Source: Gnetum montanum
Lineage: Eukaryota; Streptophyta; Gnetopsida; Gnetales; Gnetaceae
Assembly: GCA_015680685.1 (NCBI GenBank)
Contig: MNCI01001921.1
Span: forward strand, 273,549-337,548
DNA: 64,000 nucleotides
Reading direction: 5' to 3'
A program made the position numbers and the translations under genes. The stretch's first letter is position 1. The number at the start of each line of letters is the position of its first letter. Shown in pieces: positions 22,290 to 36,214 of this stretch. The notes beneath the pieces are model-generated. The model was not told the origin of the DNA, ran no database searches, and saw only the letters and a program-made list of their open reading frames with translations.

Positions 22290-24600
22290 AACTTTTATGT
22301 TTTTTTTGGAGGGATGATGGTTGTTGAATTTTGCATTAGATTTAAAGGCATTGTTTGGGTGAGAAATAAGGCTACACCATATTGTCCTTGTGCTAGTTTT
22401 GATAGGCTAGAAGGTCTACTATTTTTATTCACACTTGTAGAAACCATCCTAAAGAAAGGATGTTTTGAAGGCTTGTGCTTAGGGATATTGGAACTATTGT
22501 TATTTTGTATGTTCATAGTAGAAATGATATTCTTTTGTTGAGGTTTTAGTACCAAGTATTCCTACAATTTTGGTTGGGACATATATTGGAGGGAAGTATT
22601 AGAGTATTTAGAATGTGATGAATGATGAAAGGCATGGGTTGGTAATCCCATAGGAGATATTACAAGTTGATGATTTTCAAGAGGATAGTAGTAGTGGTGA
22701 GTTAGGGCATGAGTATTAGAACCATGTGAATAAATAGGTTGTTGAATATAGTATCTAATAAGGGTTCAAATGGTAGCAGGGATATTACTAGTTTGGTGAT
22801 GGCATCCCCCATGATTGTGGATTTTTTCATTGTTGTTGATAATAGTCTTGAGGTTGATGAGGAGTCCCACTTGGATAGTGTTGTTAGTTGTGGAAAATCT
22901 ATAATATTCTTGTGGATAAGGCAATATTTTAGGCATTTTCTTCTCCATGAACTTGAGATTCAAAGTTAAAGCCCTAGACTCTTGTAGATGTAATTTAAGT
23001 AGGCAATAGCCCTTTCGATGTTCATAATGATGTCATATCTATCCTCCTTCTTTGAATCTAAGTCTATAACCTCTTCTACTACAACTATTTTTTATCTTTG
23101 CTAATAATTATCCTTATCTATTCTTTTATTCTTTTTCCTCTTCTTATCTTGGTCACTTAATCCTACTTTCTTTACCTTTTCTTGTATGATTTTCTATTTT
23201 GTTGTAACATTTCTATTCATCAACTCTCACATCTTATCTTCCCTTGCTTCAACCTTAATAATAGAATTTTTTATTAAAAAGTTTTTCTATGAAATCAAAT
23301 CATCAAGAGCTATCTCTTCTTCTTGATCATAAACATGGATCCTTTTTCCTTTTTACAAAGGGTAAGATCTTGGTTATATTCCTCTATGCGCTTCCTTTTA
23401 TACAAATCTCCTTATTCTTTTGCCACTTGTTCAATTAACCTTTGTATCTGATGGACTCTTATTTATGATAATCTTTCTTGGGTATAGATTCCAAGGATCC
23501 CCCTTATTTTGTTATGAACTCCATCTATGATGTGATGAAGCTACATGTTTTAAGAAAATCCATGGCCTAGGCATATATGTAATAGAGAATAGTATCTATC
23601 CAAAACTACATCAAGAGATTTATGGTTTTCTTGCTTTCATCCTTGAATTTATTTTATTAGATTAGAAAATCTTGAATAGGTATAGTATTTCTTGTTAGAG
23701 ATATTCATAATTATGAACCATTGGTAAATTGAATCTTTTTCCAATGATCTATTCAAAATTTTAGCTTCTTCTATTAGCATCCTAGGGTAGAGCTTAAGAT
23801 TTTACCATTTACTTTCAATATCTTATAAAGTACATGTAGCATGGAAGATATATAAATAATGTTGTGAATTAGATTTATAGCCTCCCTCAAAGTTAGAAAT
23901 GTTATTCATATCAAGTCAATTGATGTGGCTTTCTCTTTGATGCCTATGGGATATTGTAACTACCTTTGTGATCTATATCATGCTTCAAGTAGCTAACAAG
24001 GATTCATCATCATCAAACATGTTGTGGTCATAATCTCTATTTTTATTTTTTGATTATGATGATCTTTTCTATGCTTAATTTGATATGTTATATCTTTTCT
24101 TTAATATTTATTTATATCTTGATATTAATACCTTATTAGAGCCTTATCTCCATACCTATATTCATCTTCATCAAAACTAGACATTGAAGATGAATAGGAA
24201 GATGGTGACCTATGAGAATCACCATGGCTCCTATATCTCCCCCTATGGTCCCTTGATTTATCTCTTCTAGGTTTGTAAGAGGTTCTAGGTATTAAGGTCA
24301 TTCATGGCCTAGGACCTATTCCATCCTCTCTAGGATTATTTTTGATCATTGAACATAGTCTTTGAATGTGGTAAGAATCAGAATGGGCATGTGAGACCCT
24401 TGCTTATAATGGTTCACTCTAATTCTCTTCAATATAAGTCATATCATTTCTCTTAACAGTGTTCTCATCATATGATGGACTCTAGGTCCTATGTGAAGAA
24501 GACATGTTTTTAGTTAATAACATTTAGACTTAAAATATTAATTTTTTCAAAAGATAAATCACTAATGCATTTAGAGTGATCATTCATAATATAGAAAATC
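22290..24600 (-). pseudogene. T1 gag remnant
   Basis: Minus-strand sequence at about 23500-23860 translates to broken Retrotrans_gag homology (SLEKDSIYQWF, LDVVLDRYYSLLH) that matches the better-preserved gag of T2 at 40189-40476 (LDVALDRYYSVVH). Between 22290 and 22960 is the low-complexity Gag tail, rich in Tyr, Ser, Pro and Gln (for example YYPSGTPHQPQDYYQQQ), also paralleled in T2 at 38960-39530. Frames are heavily broken. Confidence 0.75.
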
Positions 24601-24614
24601 TAGATCACTAATAC

Positions 24615-24635
24615 CATCCCTAGTAATGGTGCCAA
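24615..24635 (-). promoter_or_regulatory. T1 primer-binding site
   Basis: Minus-strand TTGGCACCATTACTAGGGATG adjoins the LTR end. It resembles the TGGCGCC-type site of Tat/Athila gypsy elements with CpG sites mutated. Confidence 0.7.
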
Positions 24636-25537
24636 TGGTAAGTGGCATGTGTCCCCTATGCTCAACCATACAAATTACAAGTGTTTAAATGTAATCTCAT
24701 TGAATTTCATTGATGAAACTAGTGTGGAATCTAGACTATTAAGCATTGATCATACGTTGCTATCTTCTCACTTAGACTAACTTAGACTAATTTTAGCTTG
24801 TTCACATATGGTTTAGTCCAAATTGAGGCATATGATTATTAATGTTATTGAGGCCTTCAACTAAATTGAATAATAACATAGAAATTAATTATTTAATCTA
24901 ATTAACAATAAAATTAAATTTGAAACTATCCTAATGATGATAATTGTCCATTCCCAATTTACCATACTTGTCCTAAACTCACATACCTACTACTAGGATT
25001 ACCAATTATCATGCTATTGGGTAAACCAAGCAATAATGCTACTAGGATTATCAAGTAAATACATGTTTACACTCAAAACCAGTCATGCTCATTATGTTGA
25101 TTGATTAATATCACTAAAAAATGTAAATATTAACTAAGTACATGAATAGTAAATTGCATTGAAATAAAATCTATTCTATGTCAAAGCATTGTCATGAATA
25201 TGAATTAATCTTGATCTTATTATCATTCATGGAATGTGTCCAAGTACAATGACACTTGAATAAGATGCCATACAATTCACTCAAATTCATGCTACAAGTA
25301 CTCATTGACTATTTGCTAAGATTATAAAAGAAAACTATAAGAGTTTAGCTTTAATATTGATTAAATGGTGGTGAGTACATGGAGAATGTTTGCATATTTA
25401 TAGGCTTATTAAGGACTAGTGTTGATGCATATATGCCAACACAGATGGGGATGCATTGACTAGGTTGTGTTGATGGGCATGCATCAATGCAGCTGATTGA
25501 CTTGGGCTTTATCAAATTGTTTCTTCAATTTTCATCA
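24636..25537 (-). repeat. T1 5' LTR
   Basis: About 902 bp, TGGTAAGTGG... to ...TTTTCATCA on the plus strand. It matches the other T-family LTRs through CTCAACCATACAAAT, CACATATGGTTTAG and GGATTACCAA. The right end (25400-25537) differs from the other copies and contains TGATGCAT/ATGCATCA near-palindromes. The right boundary is inferred from the TTCATCA ending of T2 LTRs. Confidence 0.7.
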
Positions 25538-27175
25538 TATGTTGGTTTTTTGAATTTAATTTTGGCTAAGTGGCCAATCTATATGACAAGATATTGATAG
25601 GGATAACGTCCACACTATTTTATGGATATGAAAACTTGTGTTGAAATTTCTAAGATGGAGCTTCATCAATGAATGAAAATTTCTAATATAGAGGTTAGAA
25701 GCTTCACTGAAATTGTGATTTTAATTTAGTAATTTTAAATTAAAAGTAAATTGAAATAAGAGGGTATAATAAAAATGAAAAATAGGTAGATGAAGAGAGG
25801 ATGGATGAGTGATTTCGCTTTTATCAAAATTGTTACCTAATCCACTAGTTAAGCTTCTAAGAAAGAATGTTAATTTATAAGATTCTCTTAGGCAATTCAC
25901 ACACACACACACACACACATACACATGTAAGATAGTTGTAAGACTTTAGACTGTGGTGATGTTTAGATACCTAATTTTTTGGGCCCCACCATAAGGCCAT
26001 GTTTTGTCATTGTCTACTTACTTATTTTTTCGCACCACATGCGCTCACAAATTCTAGTCTCTACTTTTTCATTAAATGCACTACATAGTGAACTATCATT
26101 AAATGCAATGAAAATTGACAATGTAATCTAATTCTTTTGGTAAAGGGTCTTGGCATGGAGTGGAAGGTAGATTTTAAAATTTGACTCCTTTTTAGGTATG
26201 TTTTCTATAAATTGAGTATAAAATACATTAATTTTTAAGGATGAAGTGTCATTATAAGAATTTTATTTATTGGTCTAATAGATCCAAAAGGTTTTAATGG
26301 ATGTAACTAACATAGCAGAATCTTGAAACATTATTATGATATCTACTAAGATTTTGAAATTCAAACACTAGAAAATAAAATATCAAAATATTAAAGTTTT
26401 ATCATGTTATCCACTGAGATTTTGAAATTCTAATCCTGAAAAGGGAACAAAATTTACCTTGTCTAATTGTTGCCCCACCCTTTTGTTGAATGCAATGCAT
26501 AGTAAGTTACTATTAAATGCAATGAAAATTGGTATAGAACCCATACCATGTATACATGTGTTCATCTCCTTGCTTCCATCATCATCATCATCCATGGTCA
26601 TTGTTAGTGTTTAAAAAATTTTTAACTTTCAAACTTTGTTCATCTACATTTGGATTACTACTAGAAAAATGTACAAAGGTAGCCAGGACCCATAGGATAG
26701 GTAGCCACAAAGAAGAATTAAGACATAGTAGTTTTCTAAGAAGGTGAGGGGAGGTGAGGGGATGTAAACTACACAAATAGATGACATTCTTACCATGATC
26801 CTATACGTGTACATGGTCCTATTGAATGTAACACCAAGGATCCCACATAGTCATCTTTAATGTGTAGATCTATGTTACTAAAGTTGTCTTTTCCTCATCG
26901 TAATATGCTATAAACCCACCCTTTACTTGAAAATTTTATAGTCCATCGATATTGTATCCTAAAATCATTTGGTGGGCATAGCATCTATAGGGCTTCCCTA
27001 TAGTAATAATTACCATATACTGTGTATTCTAAGTCCAATTCTAGTTGTAGGTTCTTTACAGTTCAAGTCAACCAAGTGTTCTCATTCGCTGACTTTTGGC
27101 CATTTTTTGTATTGTTATTTACTTATAATTTACCATTAATATTGGAATGCTTTTTTTCTTACTATTCGTAGATGT
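25538..27175. other. Unassigned AT-rich stretch
   Basis: No gene recognised. It contains a (CA)n microsatellite at about 25899-25925 and an imperfect internal duplication: TTAAATGCAATGAAAATTG occurs near 26095 and near 26512, each preceded by similar sequence. Confidence 0.4.
25899..25925. repeat. (CA)n microsatellite
   Basis: About 13 CA dinucleotides in a row, with one T near the end. Confidence 0.95.
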
Positions 27176-28866
27176 TGTTATGTAGAATGATATCATAGTA
27201 GAGGAACAAAGCCCAACCAGAATCAATGAGTTGGTGAAACAATAGAAGGCAAAAACTCAAGAACACAATGGCGATGATGCAAGAAGAAATCAATGAAGAA
27301 TAACATGCAAATAGGAAAAAATAACACAAAATGGACACTAGGATTTAATATGGCTATGCAATGTACCTACTCTACAAGAATGATGATTTTCCTTTCTTGT
27401 AGCAGAAGAAGAATGGAAGAGATTACAACAAGCTCTATACTATAGTGGCTACATCATTTCACTAACAAATAATCAAACTTCCACCAACAATTCCTCTAGC
27501 AACAAAAGCTCACAACACTTTGTGATCACACATACCGATGCCCCCAAAAGGTCCTTCCAAGGGCACTCATATATAGGTCTAGGGATCAGATTGAACATGA
27601 AAAGCCCCAAAACATTGAGCATCCTTAAATTGAATCTGATAAATTTACAACATGCCAAACATGGAAAATATCAAAATTAGTGAGGAAGAATTTTGAATAA
27701 ACACAATGTTGATAAAAAGATGCAAGCATAATTTTGGATCATTTCCCAACAATATCCACCTTGAGTTAAAATTCCTTTCTATAGAAAATCCTTGACTGTT
27801 CAACTATTTTGAAAAGAGTTACAATAATTCCAAGCACCATCCAAACTTCTTCAACTAAAGTGGATTTGTTAGCATGTCTACTAGATTTTCCAAAGTATAA
27901 ATGTTCTTAAAACCAACACGTCCTTCATTAATTAGCTACCACATAAATGATACTTCACTCTACATTATTTACCATATACACAATGTTCACAAAAAATAAC
28001 ACATCCTTCATCAACTAGCTAATGCACAAAATGATACATCATTCTACATTATTTACATATGCACAATGTTCATAAAAAGTAACACATCCTTTTTCAGTCA
28101 TACCAGTAGGCTTCTTAGCCTAACCCAATAGTGCCTTATGTAAGCCTTGTTGAATGAGTAGATCTTTGACATTAATCTACCTTAAGACAAAGGTATTCTT
28201 ATCATTTAATTTCTCCACCTCAAACTTTGCATTTAAAACCCTGAAGGCCATTCTAATAGCGTTTCATGTAACTATTACTCTAACATCAATTGTTGCATAG
28301 AAAAGAATCGTAGCAGAAGAACAAAGCCCAACTAGAATAAGCAAGTTGGTGAAATAACAAAATGTGAAAATTCAAGAATGTGATGGCAATGGTGCAAGAA
28401 GGAATCAACAAAGAATAACATGCAAACAGGAAAAAACAACACAAAAGGATCACTAGTATTTAACATGATTTGTCAATGTGCCTATTCCACAATAATGAGG
28501 ATTTTCCTTTCTTGTAGAAAAAGAGGAATTGGATAGATTACAACAAGCTCTACAATATAGTGGCTGCAATGTTTCATTGATAGATCACCAAACTTCCACC
28601 AACAATTCCTCAAACAACGAAAGCTCACAACACTTTGTGATCACACACACTGATTCCTCCAAAAGATCCTTTGCAAGGCACTCATATATAGGGCTAGGGA
28701 AAGGATTGAACATGGAAAGCTCCAAAATAGTGAGCCTCCTTAAATTGAATTTGATAAATTTACAACATTCCAACCATGGAAAATACCAAAATTTGTGAGG
28801 AAGAATCAGGAGTAAACACAATCTTGGCAAAAAAATGCAAGTATAATTTTGGGTCATTTTCCAATA
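27176..28866 (-). mobile_element. Internally deleted Ty1/copia element E4
   Basis: Two direct repeats of about 576 bp (27176-27751 and 28291-28866) flank a 539-bp interior. On the minus strand the LTR begins TGTTGGGAAATGATCC, a common plant copia LTR start. Next to the 5' (right) LTR is a decayed primer-binding site, ATTGATGTTAGAGTAAT (28274-28290). Next to the 3' (left) LTR is CAAGGTGGATA, the usual copia polypurine tract. The interior joins a gag start directly to the RNase H end. No clear target duplication was seen. Confidence 0.85.
27752..28290 (-). pseudogene. E4 interior: gag start fused to RNase H end
   Basis: Minus-strand translation at 28100-28270 reads KFEVEKLNDKNTF and DLLIQQGLHKALLG, the N-terminal part of copia Gag. 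At about 27790-28060 it reads VKYHF, LENLVDMLTNPL and KKFGWCLELL, the last residues of copia RNase H. Everything between (zinc knuckle, protease, integrase, reverse transcriptase) is missing, presumably by one large deletion near 28080-28100. Confidence 0.85.
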
Positions 28867-31800
28867 AATTTTACATTGGTTACTTATTCTATATAATTTC
28901 TGTTAATTAATGCTAGGAACATTCTTCTTAGAAAAAAAATAATTGAAGATGCCTGTATAGTATAAACCAAGTCATGGTTCATAGAGGATTACTATATGGA
29001 TGAATGTAGTTTTTAAGTTTGACAAGTAAAAATTTTATAAGAAACTATGTAAGATAAACATTTAAAACTTGAAAGTGTAGATATACATGGTGAATTAAAG
29101 ATATGGCTGCCAACAATCTCTAGGGAAAATAACTAGATCTCACAAATGTTCTATTCAAAGTGTTGTTTTGATTTGTTTTATGATAGTGTGGGAGACATTG
29201 AACATTGACATTGAAATTGAAATGTATAGGTTGTATCATGATATGCAACAAAGTTTTATTTAAAACCTATTTCTTTCTTTGTTCAGTATGTAGTAATGGA
29301 TTCTCTAAAGTTTACTTATGAAATCTTATTTAAAAGGATTGTAATTTTTTTTCTTAATCATGTTGTCTTGAATACAAAACAACTGTGTCAAAGAGAATGA
29401 TATAAGAATAAATAGCTAACCTTTTTGGGTATTGATTAACAAAAGGGCCATTATCTCATAACATTGGTTTAAGAGACTCTAGTTATAAAGCATTAATACT
29501 TCCATAGTGCAGGGAAATAATAATGCTATTCCATTGAAGATTGTTGGGCCTTTTACCTAGCTTATAAAATGTGATTTTCCTACCATCAAGGGATGGTAAA
29601 TTTAATCTAATAGAATTCAATTGTAACAATAAGCATAGGAAAGAAGATCTATAATAAAGGATTTGTAGAAATTAATTAACATTAAATTCTCAACTTTTAT
29701 TCAAGTTCAGTTGGTTTTGTAAACTATTTTATTTTCCTACATTCATTTTTGTGCATTACAAGTGTTTGTCATCATAACAAAATTTGCTTACAATATTTGT
29801 TGCGTTTAAATTTAAGATTCTACATACCCTTATTTAGTTTCATTGTTGCATTATATCTAGCCATGTAAATTTCTTCTTGCTACACTTAGTTTTGAATTTT
29901 AATTGTTCAATTTCCATTACACTATAGTTCTCAATTCTTATTTTATTTTAATCAATTCATGAACCCTAACAAAGGATTCTTAATAAATTTTGCAAAGAAA
30001 ATGGCTAGGGAATAACAAGGTACATTAATAGGAATATTAAAAGATAATTTAATAGCATATTTTTTAAATTCATGACAAGGAAAACAATTAATCATAAAAT
30101 TGATACTTCAATAAAAAAATTATTGGTTCTGTAAAAGTTTCCTCTCATATAGTATATAAGTGGTCTCTTTATGATTATTAATCCTTTCAAGTATGTTGCC
30201 ACTTTACTCTCAGATTTATGACATTAATATTTTTAACAAATATTTTTGTGAGCTATTATATATACCAAAAAATGTAGTTAGCAGCTAGGTCTAATAAAGT
30301 TAGGATATTAGTTGAAATTTTTGTTAATTGAATAAGTTAAATGGTTATAGGAATGCAATTTTGTGGATATAACTCTTTCAACCTTTGAATATTGATTTTA
30401 TTATTATTGATATCATAGCTTGAAAAGGTACATGTAAATTTTGTCATATGATAATCAATGTAAACCTATTATTAATTAGTTAATTTGAAGGTAAGATAAC
30501 TTGATTGATACACCTATTGATAAGTTTCAATTAAGAACCTATATTGGTATGGCAAAGTAAAATAACGTTGATAAACTTATTTGCAATATTGAAATATATA
30601 CTTAGAATTTGCTAAAAATGAATGTGATTTAAAATTTTTTATCTATTTATGGTTTCCTAAGTTCAAAGTTAGAGATTGCTATTACTTGATTTTGAATTAC
30701 ATTCCTAAAATATATTTGAAACCTTTATTTTTGAGTTATGTTGTTACTAAAAGTCTTATTATTTATCATTTATTTGTAGCTACTATGCTATGCTGCAAGA
30801 ATAAACAACCAAAATTGCAAATTCTTGAGAATAACCAAACATATAACCTTTTGAACACAAATAATATAATTGTTTAAAAAACATAATTCAAGTAAGAAAT
30901 TTTGTAGGGGGTAATAGCTAAAAGGTATTTTATAAGGAAAAATGGCTAAATAATGATAAAAGTACATTAATAAACATGTAAACAAAGGACTTAATAGCAA
31001 AGACATTGAATCCATGAGCAAAAAGTTATGATTTTATGAAATGAAATGAAGCATTATTACATCCAAATATCCACAGAATCTATTGAATATTACATTTGTA
31101 TGAAAATTAAAGATAGACTTTACAAATTTACCAAGCATCAATGGGGACATAAAAAATAAATCATATAGGTTTTTTTCTATTACATTATAATGGTATCTCA
31201 AATTGGTAATCACAATACAAAAAAGAAGTGCATATAACTTATCTTCAAGAGCTCATGATCTACACATCCTATCATGAAACTTCTCACATAATGCATATAA
31301 ATTTAATATTATTAATGTTTCAAACTCTTAATTGAAGTGCTCTAAATATTTAATTTCCTTGCACATTTTTTTAAGTTGACACAATAATATTATTTTACTA
31401 TTAGCTTAATATTGAATTTGTATTTTGTCTTACATATGTTTATTTTTTTAAAATGAAGGCCAATAAAGATCTTATTATTAGAGTAGGGTTAGATTCCAAA
31501 CCTTGTGTAGGACCATTATAAGAAGTTGTGGGCTTTAAAGATTATGTATAGCATGCTTATATTGATGATTTTTCTGGGTATATTCTTTCTTCTAAATCAA
31601 TAAATAGAGGCTTCAACATTTAGGAATTCACTATTTTATTGTTCTAGCAAGAGCATAATTTTTATGAGACAATTTTGAAAGGAATCTAGTAGCAAACCCT
31701 TCAATTTTTGAGGTTACGTAATGTTGTTACTATTTCCAATTGAAAAAAAACATTAAATAGTCATAATGAAGCCTCCAAACCACTTTTGAGATATTTGGTT

Positions 31801-33154
31801 ATTTTCATTCTCAAATTTTTATATACATTCATTGTCAACTTCTAATCCTATGTTCAGGTTTTATCATATACAATTTTTTGATTTTCCTCCTTAGTATACA
31901 ACCTCAAACCAAGCTTTAATATTTTGAGAGAAAATTTTGATACAAATAAAAACATAAGTACTTTCATATGCACTAAGTTAAACTTTTTGTGCTTGCAAGA
32001 ATTAATAGCTTTGCAACTTTAAAAGCTCATATTTTTAGATAGAGCCCTATAGAAATCTCATTACATTTCCTTTCCTATATAAGCCATTTGCTATTTTTAA
32101 TTGACTATCTTGGTGCCACTTAAATTGTTATTTGTATATTTTTCTTTAAAGGAATGATACTATTCCTTAAAGTGAAAGCTTTTTTTTGTTGTAATTTTTG
32201 TATACATTATAAAATCAATGAAATTTATTATAAAAGCAATAATGTATAGAAATGATTAAATAATCATATGGAAGAACCACATTGCAAGTCAAAATTTTTC
32301 ATTTACCAAATAACAAACATTAGTATTATATAGAAATTTTAGATTCAATGATCTAGTTATGTTAAAATAATCAATAGTATATTATTAAAGTTTTAAAGAT
32401 GGTGGATAGACTGGGTAAATTAGTATGCACAAAAATGGAAAAAATATATTAGCATTATATAAAATATTTTCATATAAAATGTCATCAAATTAAAAAAAAC
32501 TTCAAAGTTTAAATAAAAATAACTTTTATGGAAATATTATCAACATACTTATAACACAAGTTGATGTCATTTGAGTACTATTACTTTGGTTGCATGATTG
32601 TGAGACACTACAAAATTATTGAAATAAAATATATAACAAAAATTATTATGTGAATACTTAAAGTCTTAAAGGAATTAACCTTATAAACTTTCTTTTAAGT
32701 ATAACCCTACTACTAAAATGTCACCTTCCTTATTCGAGTGAAAATTCTTTCAAATTAAGTTTAATTTTAAAATTTTGTTAATGATATTGAATTATCATAA
32801 TTATTATTCCAAAATTTGAAACTAAAATTCAATGTGCTTTTACCATGGACATAATTTCCTAAAGAAATAGGTCCTTTGTTTTGGTGTTAAATACCATCAA
32901 TGTATTGAAAGCTCCAACATATCTAGTAAAAAGAGTCTAAAAAACACTCAAACTTGCAATCCAATTACATGCAACAAACAATTCTCCATATCCACTTCTA
33001 GATTTAAGAGGATATATTTCAACATCAATGACCCAAATCAAGGTTTCCTTTCCTTGTGTAAAGACAAATACACAAAGGCAACCCAATAACAGCAAGTGGT
33101 GCATATTTGCTACTACAGCCTTTTGTTAACCATGATCTAGATTGGCCATATAGA
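28867..33154. other. Unassigned very AT-rich stretch
   Basis: About 4.3 kb without a recognised gene or LTR pair. Positions about 30110-30260 match 4415-4540 in inverted orientation. A loose direct similarity exists between 29990-30080 and 30920-31020. Open frames (30686-30877, 30788-31021) lack recognisable homology. Confidence 0.4.
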
Positions 33155-33159
33155 CATTT

Positions 33160-35363
33160 TGTCACAACTTAGAAATTTTCATAAATTTAATTATTTATTT
33201 AATGCATATGATTAATTCTTTAATGTTAACACATATGTTTCAATGGATTAGCTTATTGTTATTACTATTGAATTATTGTTGTTACATTTCTACATAAGTA
33301 AATACAATCTGCTTGCTAGGGTATTTTGCTAAAGTTTTGTATCCTTTATACTACTACTAGAGCTTAGTCATAGATATTTTAAGTATTTTATGATTAAATG
33401 TTAAAATCCACTTACCTCAAGAACTTTTTATTTTTGTCAATTATCATGCCTTTACAAGTATTTGGTTATGCATAGTTTATTCTTTATGCACATTTAGTTA
33501 TGTATATGCAATCTTTGGTATGCACATTCAATTATGAATACTTATTCTTAATTATGCATATTAGTTATGGGTCGTTTTATTTTATTATGGACAAATGATT
33601 ACATAATACTCTATTCATGGAGAAATTATGAATCCTTACCCTAGCCAAATCATATCCCTTATTAGCTTTTAGTCATTAAACTAGAATTTGGAGTTCATTT
33701 TTAATTATAATCAAAAATTGCATCAATTAGATGTTTTAAGGAAGTACCTTAACATGATTTCCTCCATAGAATCTAATCTAATTTGAAAATGTAGATTTTA
33801 ATCCTTTCTTTACTAGAAAAAAATTTATGGTTTTTGAGATATCACACTTTTTAGTTTGTTAAAATACTATAAAAGATTCATCATTTGAACTAGGAAACCA
33901 TGATAAGTAATTCCTAGATAATATTTTGACATACAATTTGGTAAAGAGCTTGATGAAGATGTTGTAGATTCAAAAAAAATTGATTTGGAGTCCTGATGTG
34001 CATGTTTTTAGAGGTGGAACACTGAGGGTATTAGCGGAGAGTGAAAATGGAAAAATCACTTATGAAAAATGATTTTTAAAAAATTTAAAATAAAAATTAA
34101 ATAAAATCAAAATCAAAATTGAAAATTTATGTCATGTTCATTTGAATAGCATAAATGTTAAACATAGCATATATATTATACGCTTAACATATAACATAAC
34201 CTATAATATATAACATATGAAATTTATTTTTTATCCACCACCTCCACAATGCATTTTCTTTTGCTTTTCTCGCTACCAACTCATGCATTTCTATTTTTGA
34301 AATAGAAACCCTTTCTCACATCATTTCTTCATTTGAAACCTAATTTTTGTCTAGTTTCTTCCATTTTGAGCTTGTCTCTTTCATTTTTCAATACATACCA
34401 AGCCAAGGTATCATGTTGTATGTGATTCTTCTTCTAATAAATAGATTATAGCTTTCGATATGATTTGTTTGGATCATAAAGGGGTTTTTGGCATGATAGT
34501 TCAAAGTAGAGTAAAAGGATGATTTTGGGCATATTGGTGGGTAATAAGGATTATTTTATTTTGATTTTTATGTAGTTTTCCTATCTTGTTGTTGATCCAA
34601 TAAGAATGTTTCTTTTAATTTTCTTTTTATATAGTTCTCTTATTTTGCTATCGATTTTGCATGCTTCTTTTTTTCTTTCTATTTTTTCATTATTCTTCTA
34701 CATTTTTAATTATTCTACTAAGATTCTATCAAATTTTCATTGTTTTTGACTTGATAGCATATAGAAATTGGTATTTTAATTGTGTCCAAGCCATCTTATG
34801 TCTTTCGGGTGAAATTTTGAATTATGTAGAAACTTTTTCAAACTTGTTTCTCAAATATGTTTTGATTATTTTGGATCAGCCCATGATAGAAACATAATTT
34901 TGTGAGAATTTTATGGAATTTAGGCTTTTATGGATTTTTGGTCATTTGGAGAAATCTTATGAATTTTTAGAATAAAATAATAATATTTATGGGATGGATT
35001 TTTCTCAATTGGTGGTGTGATTTGGAAATCTTCTAGATGCCCCCTTCTACATGTAGTAGTAGTATGTTCTTTAGTGGGGACCATCCCACTAAAGAACATG
35101 CAGTAGTAGATGAATTTCCTACCCTTAATTTTGTTTCATAAATTCATGTGAGGCTATGGATTTAGCCAAGACCATGGCATTGAGTAATTGAGTTTGGTGG
35201 AGTTTCGATGAGGCATAGTTAAGACCTATCTTTCTGATGATATGTATGCCTTGGTTGTTGAGGATGTTAGTAATGAGGCTATTGCCAAGGTCTAACCATG
35301 AGTGACTTGTTTGGGATCATAATCATAGTCCAATGATAGTAGTGAGATTACTCCAAGAGTTGT
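33160..35363 (+). repeat. E5 5' LTR, part 1
   Basis: Matches 47606-49030 of the 3' LTR over its first 1.4 kb (for example CTGCTTGCTAGGGTATTTTG against TTGCTTGCTAGGGTATTTTG). From about 34620 to 35363 there is sequence absent from the 3' LTR, which seems to have lost it. Includes the perfect hairpin at 35064-35099. Confidence 0.85.
35064..35099. repeat. Perfect inverted repeat (15-bp stem, 6-base loop)
   Basis: ATGTTCTTTAGTGGG (35064-35078), loop GACCAT, then CCCACTAAAGAACAT (35085-35099). It lies within the part of the 5' LTR of E5 that is missing from its 3' LTR. Confidence 0.95.
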
Positions 35364-36214
35364 TGATGAGTGACAAGGTACCCCTACACTCAACCATACG
35401 AATCATAAGCATTCATGCATGATCTGGTCAAATTCCATGGATGGGACTAGTTGTGGCATCTAGATCATTATGCCTTGATCATAGTTTGTTACCTTCACAC
35501 TTGGACTAGTGGTAGCTTTGTCACATATGGTTTAGTTTAGAGTAAGACATATGATAATTGATGTTTTTTTGATCATATGCTACTTCTAACAATAATAAAG
35601 AAATCAATTATTTAACTAATTAACAATGGAAAGTAGAGTCTAAACTAGCCTACGAGTGATGAGTATTTGTTCCCAACATGCTTTACACATCTCAAATGCA
35701 TGTATCCACTACTGGGATTACCAAGCGCTATGTTATTGGATGAACCAAGTAATAATGTTGTTAGGGTTATCAAGCGAATATGTGTCTAAGCTCGAAACTG
35801 GTCATGCTCATTCTATTGTTTTATTAATATGCATGCAAATGTAACTATTAACTAAATACATAAAAAATAAATTTCATGAAAAGTAAATCTAATCTATGTC
35901 AAAGTGCTACAATGAATAAGGATCAATCTTAATCTTATTCCCGTTCATGGCATGTGTCTAGGTACATTGCCACTTGAATATGATGTCATACAACTAACTC
36001 AAATCCTGTGAGTAGTCATTGCCTATTCTCTAAGACTAGGGAACAAACTTGCAAGAGTTTGGCTCCTCTATTAACTAAACTATGCGCAAACCATGCATCC
36101 AAGAACTATATTTATAGGCCAACATACATGTCATAATATTAGATATCTAGCATTGCTTCTTGGGCCCTAATATTAGGTATCTGATATCAAAGCTAGGAAA
36201 AATATGGTTCATCA
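35364..36214 (-). repeat. T2 left (3') LTR
   Basis: 851 bp, TGATGAGTGACAAGG... to ...GGTTCATCA on the plus strand. Its right-end segment carries GATATC-type palindromes (36140-36190). Confidence 0.85.

Noticed and set aside
27473-28857. Similar minus-strand frames at 27473-27658 and 28585-28857 looking like a duplicated gene
   Set aside because: They are the corresponding parts of the two LTRs of E4.
31500-31740. Phrase resembling a copia integrase (IDDFSGYIL) near 31560
   Set aside because: No supporting motifs before or after it and the frame is quickly lost; too short to call.
34661-34897. 78-residue hydrophobic frame in the E5 LTR
   Set aside because: T-rich sequence gives artificial Phe/Ile/Leu runs; it lies inside an LTR.
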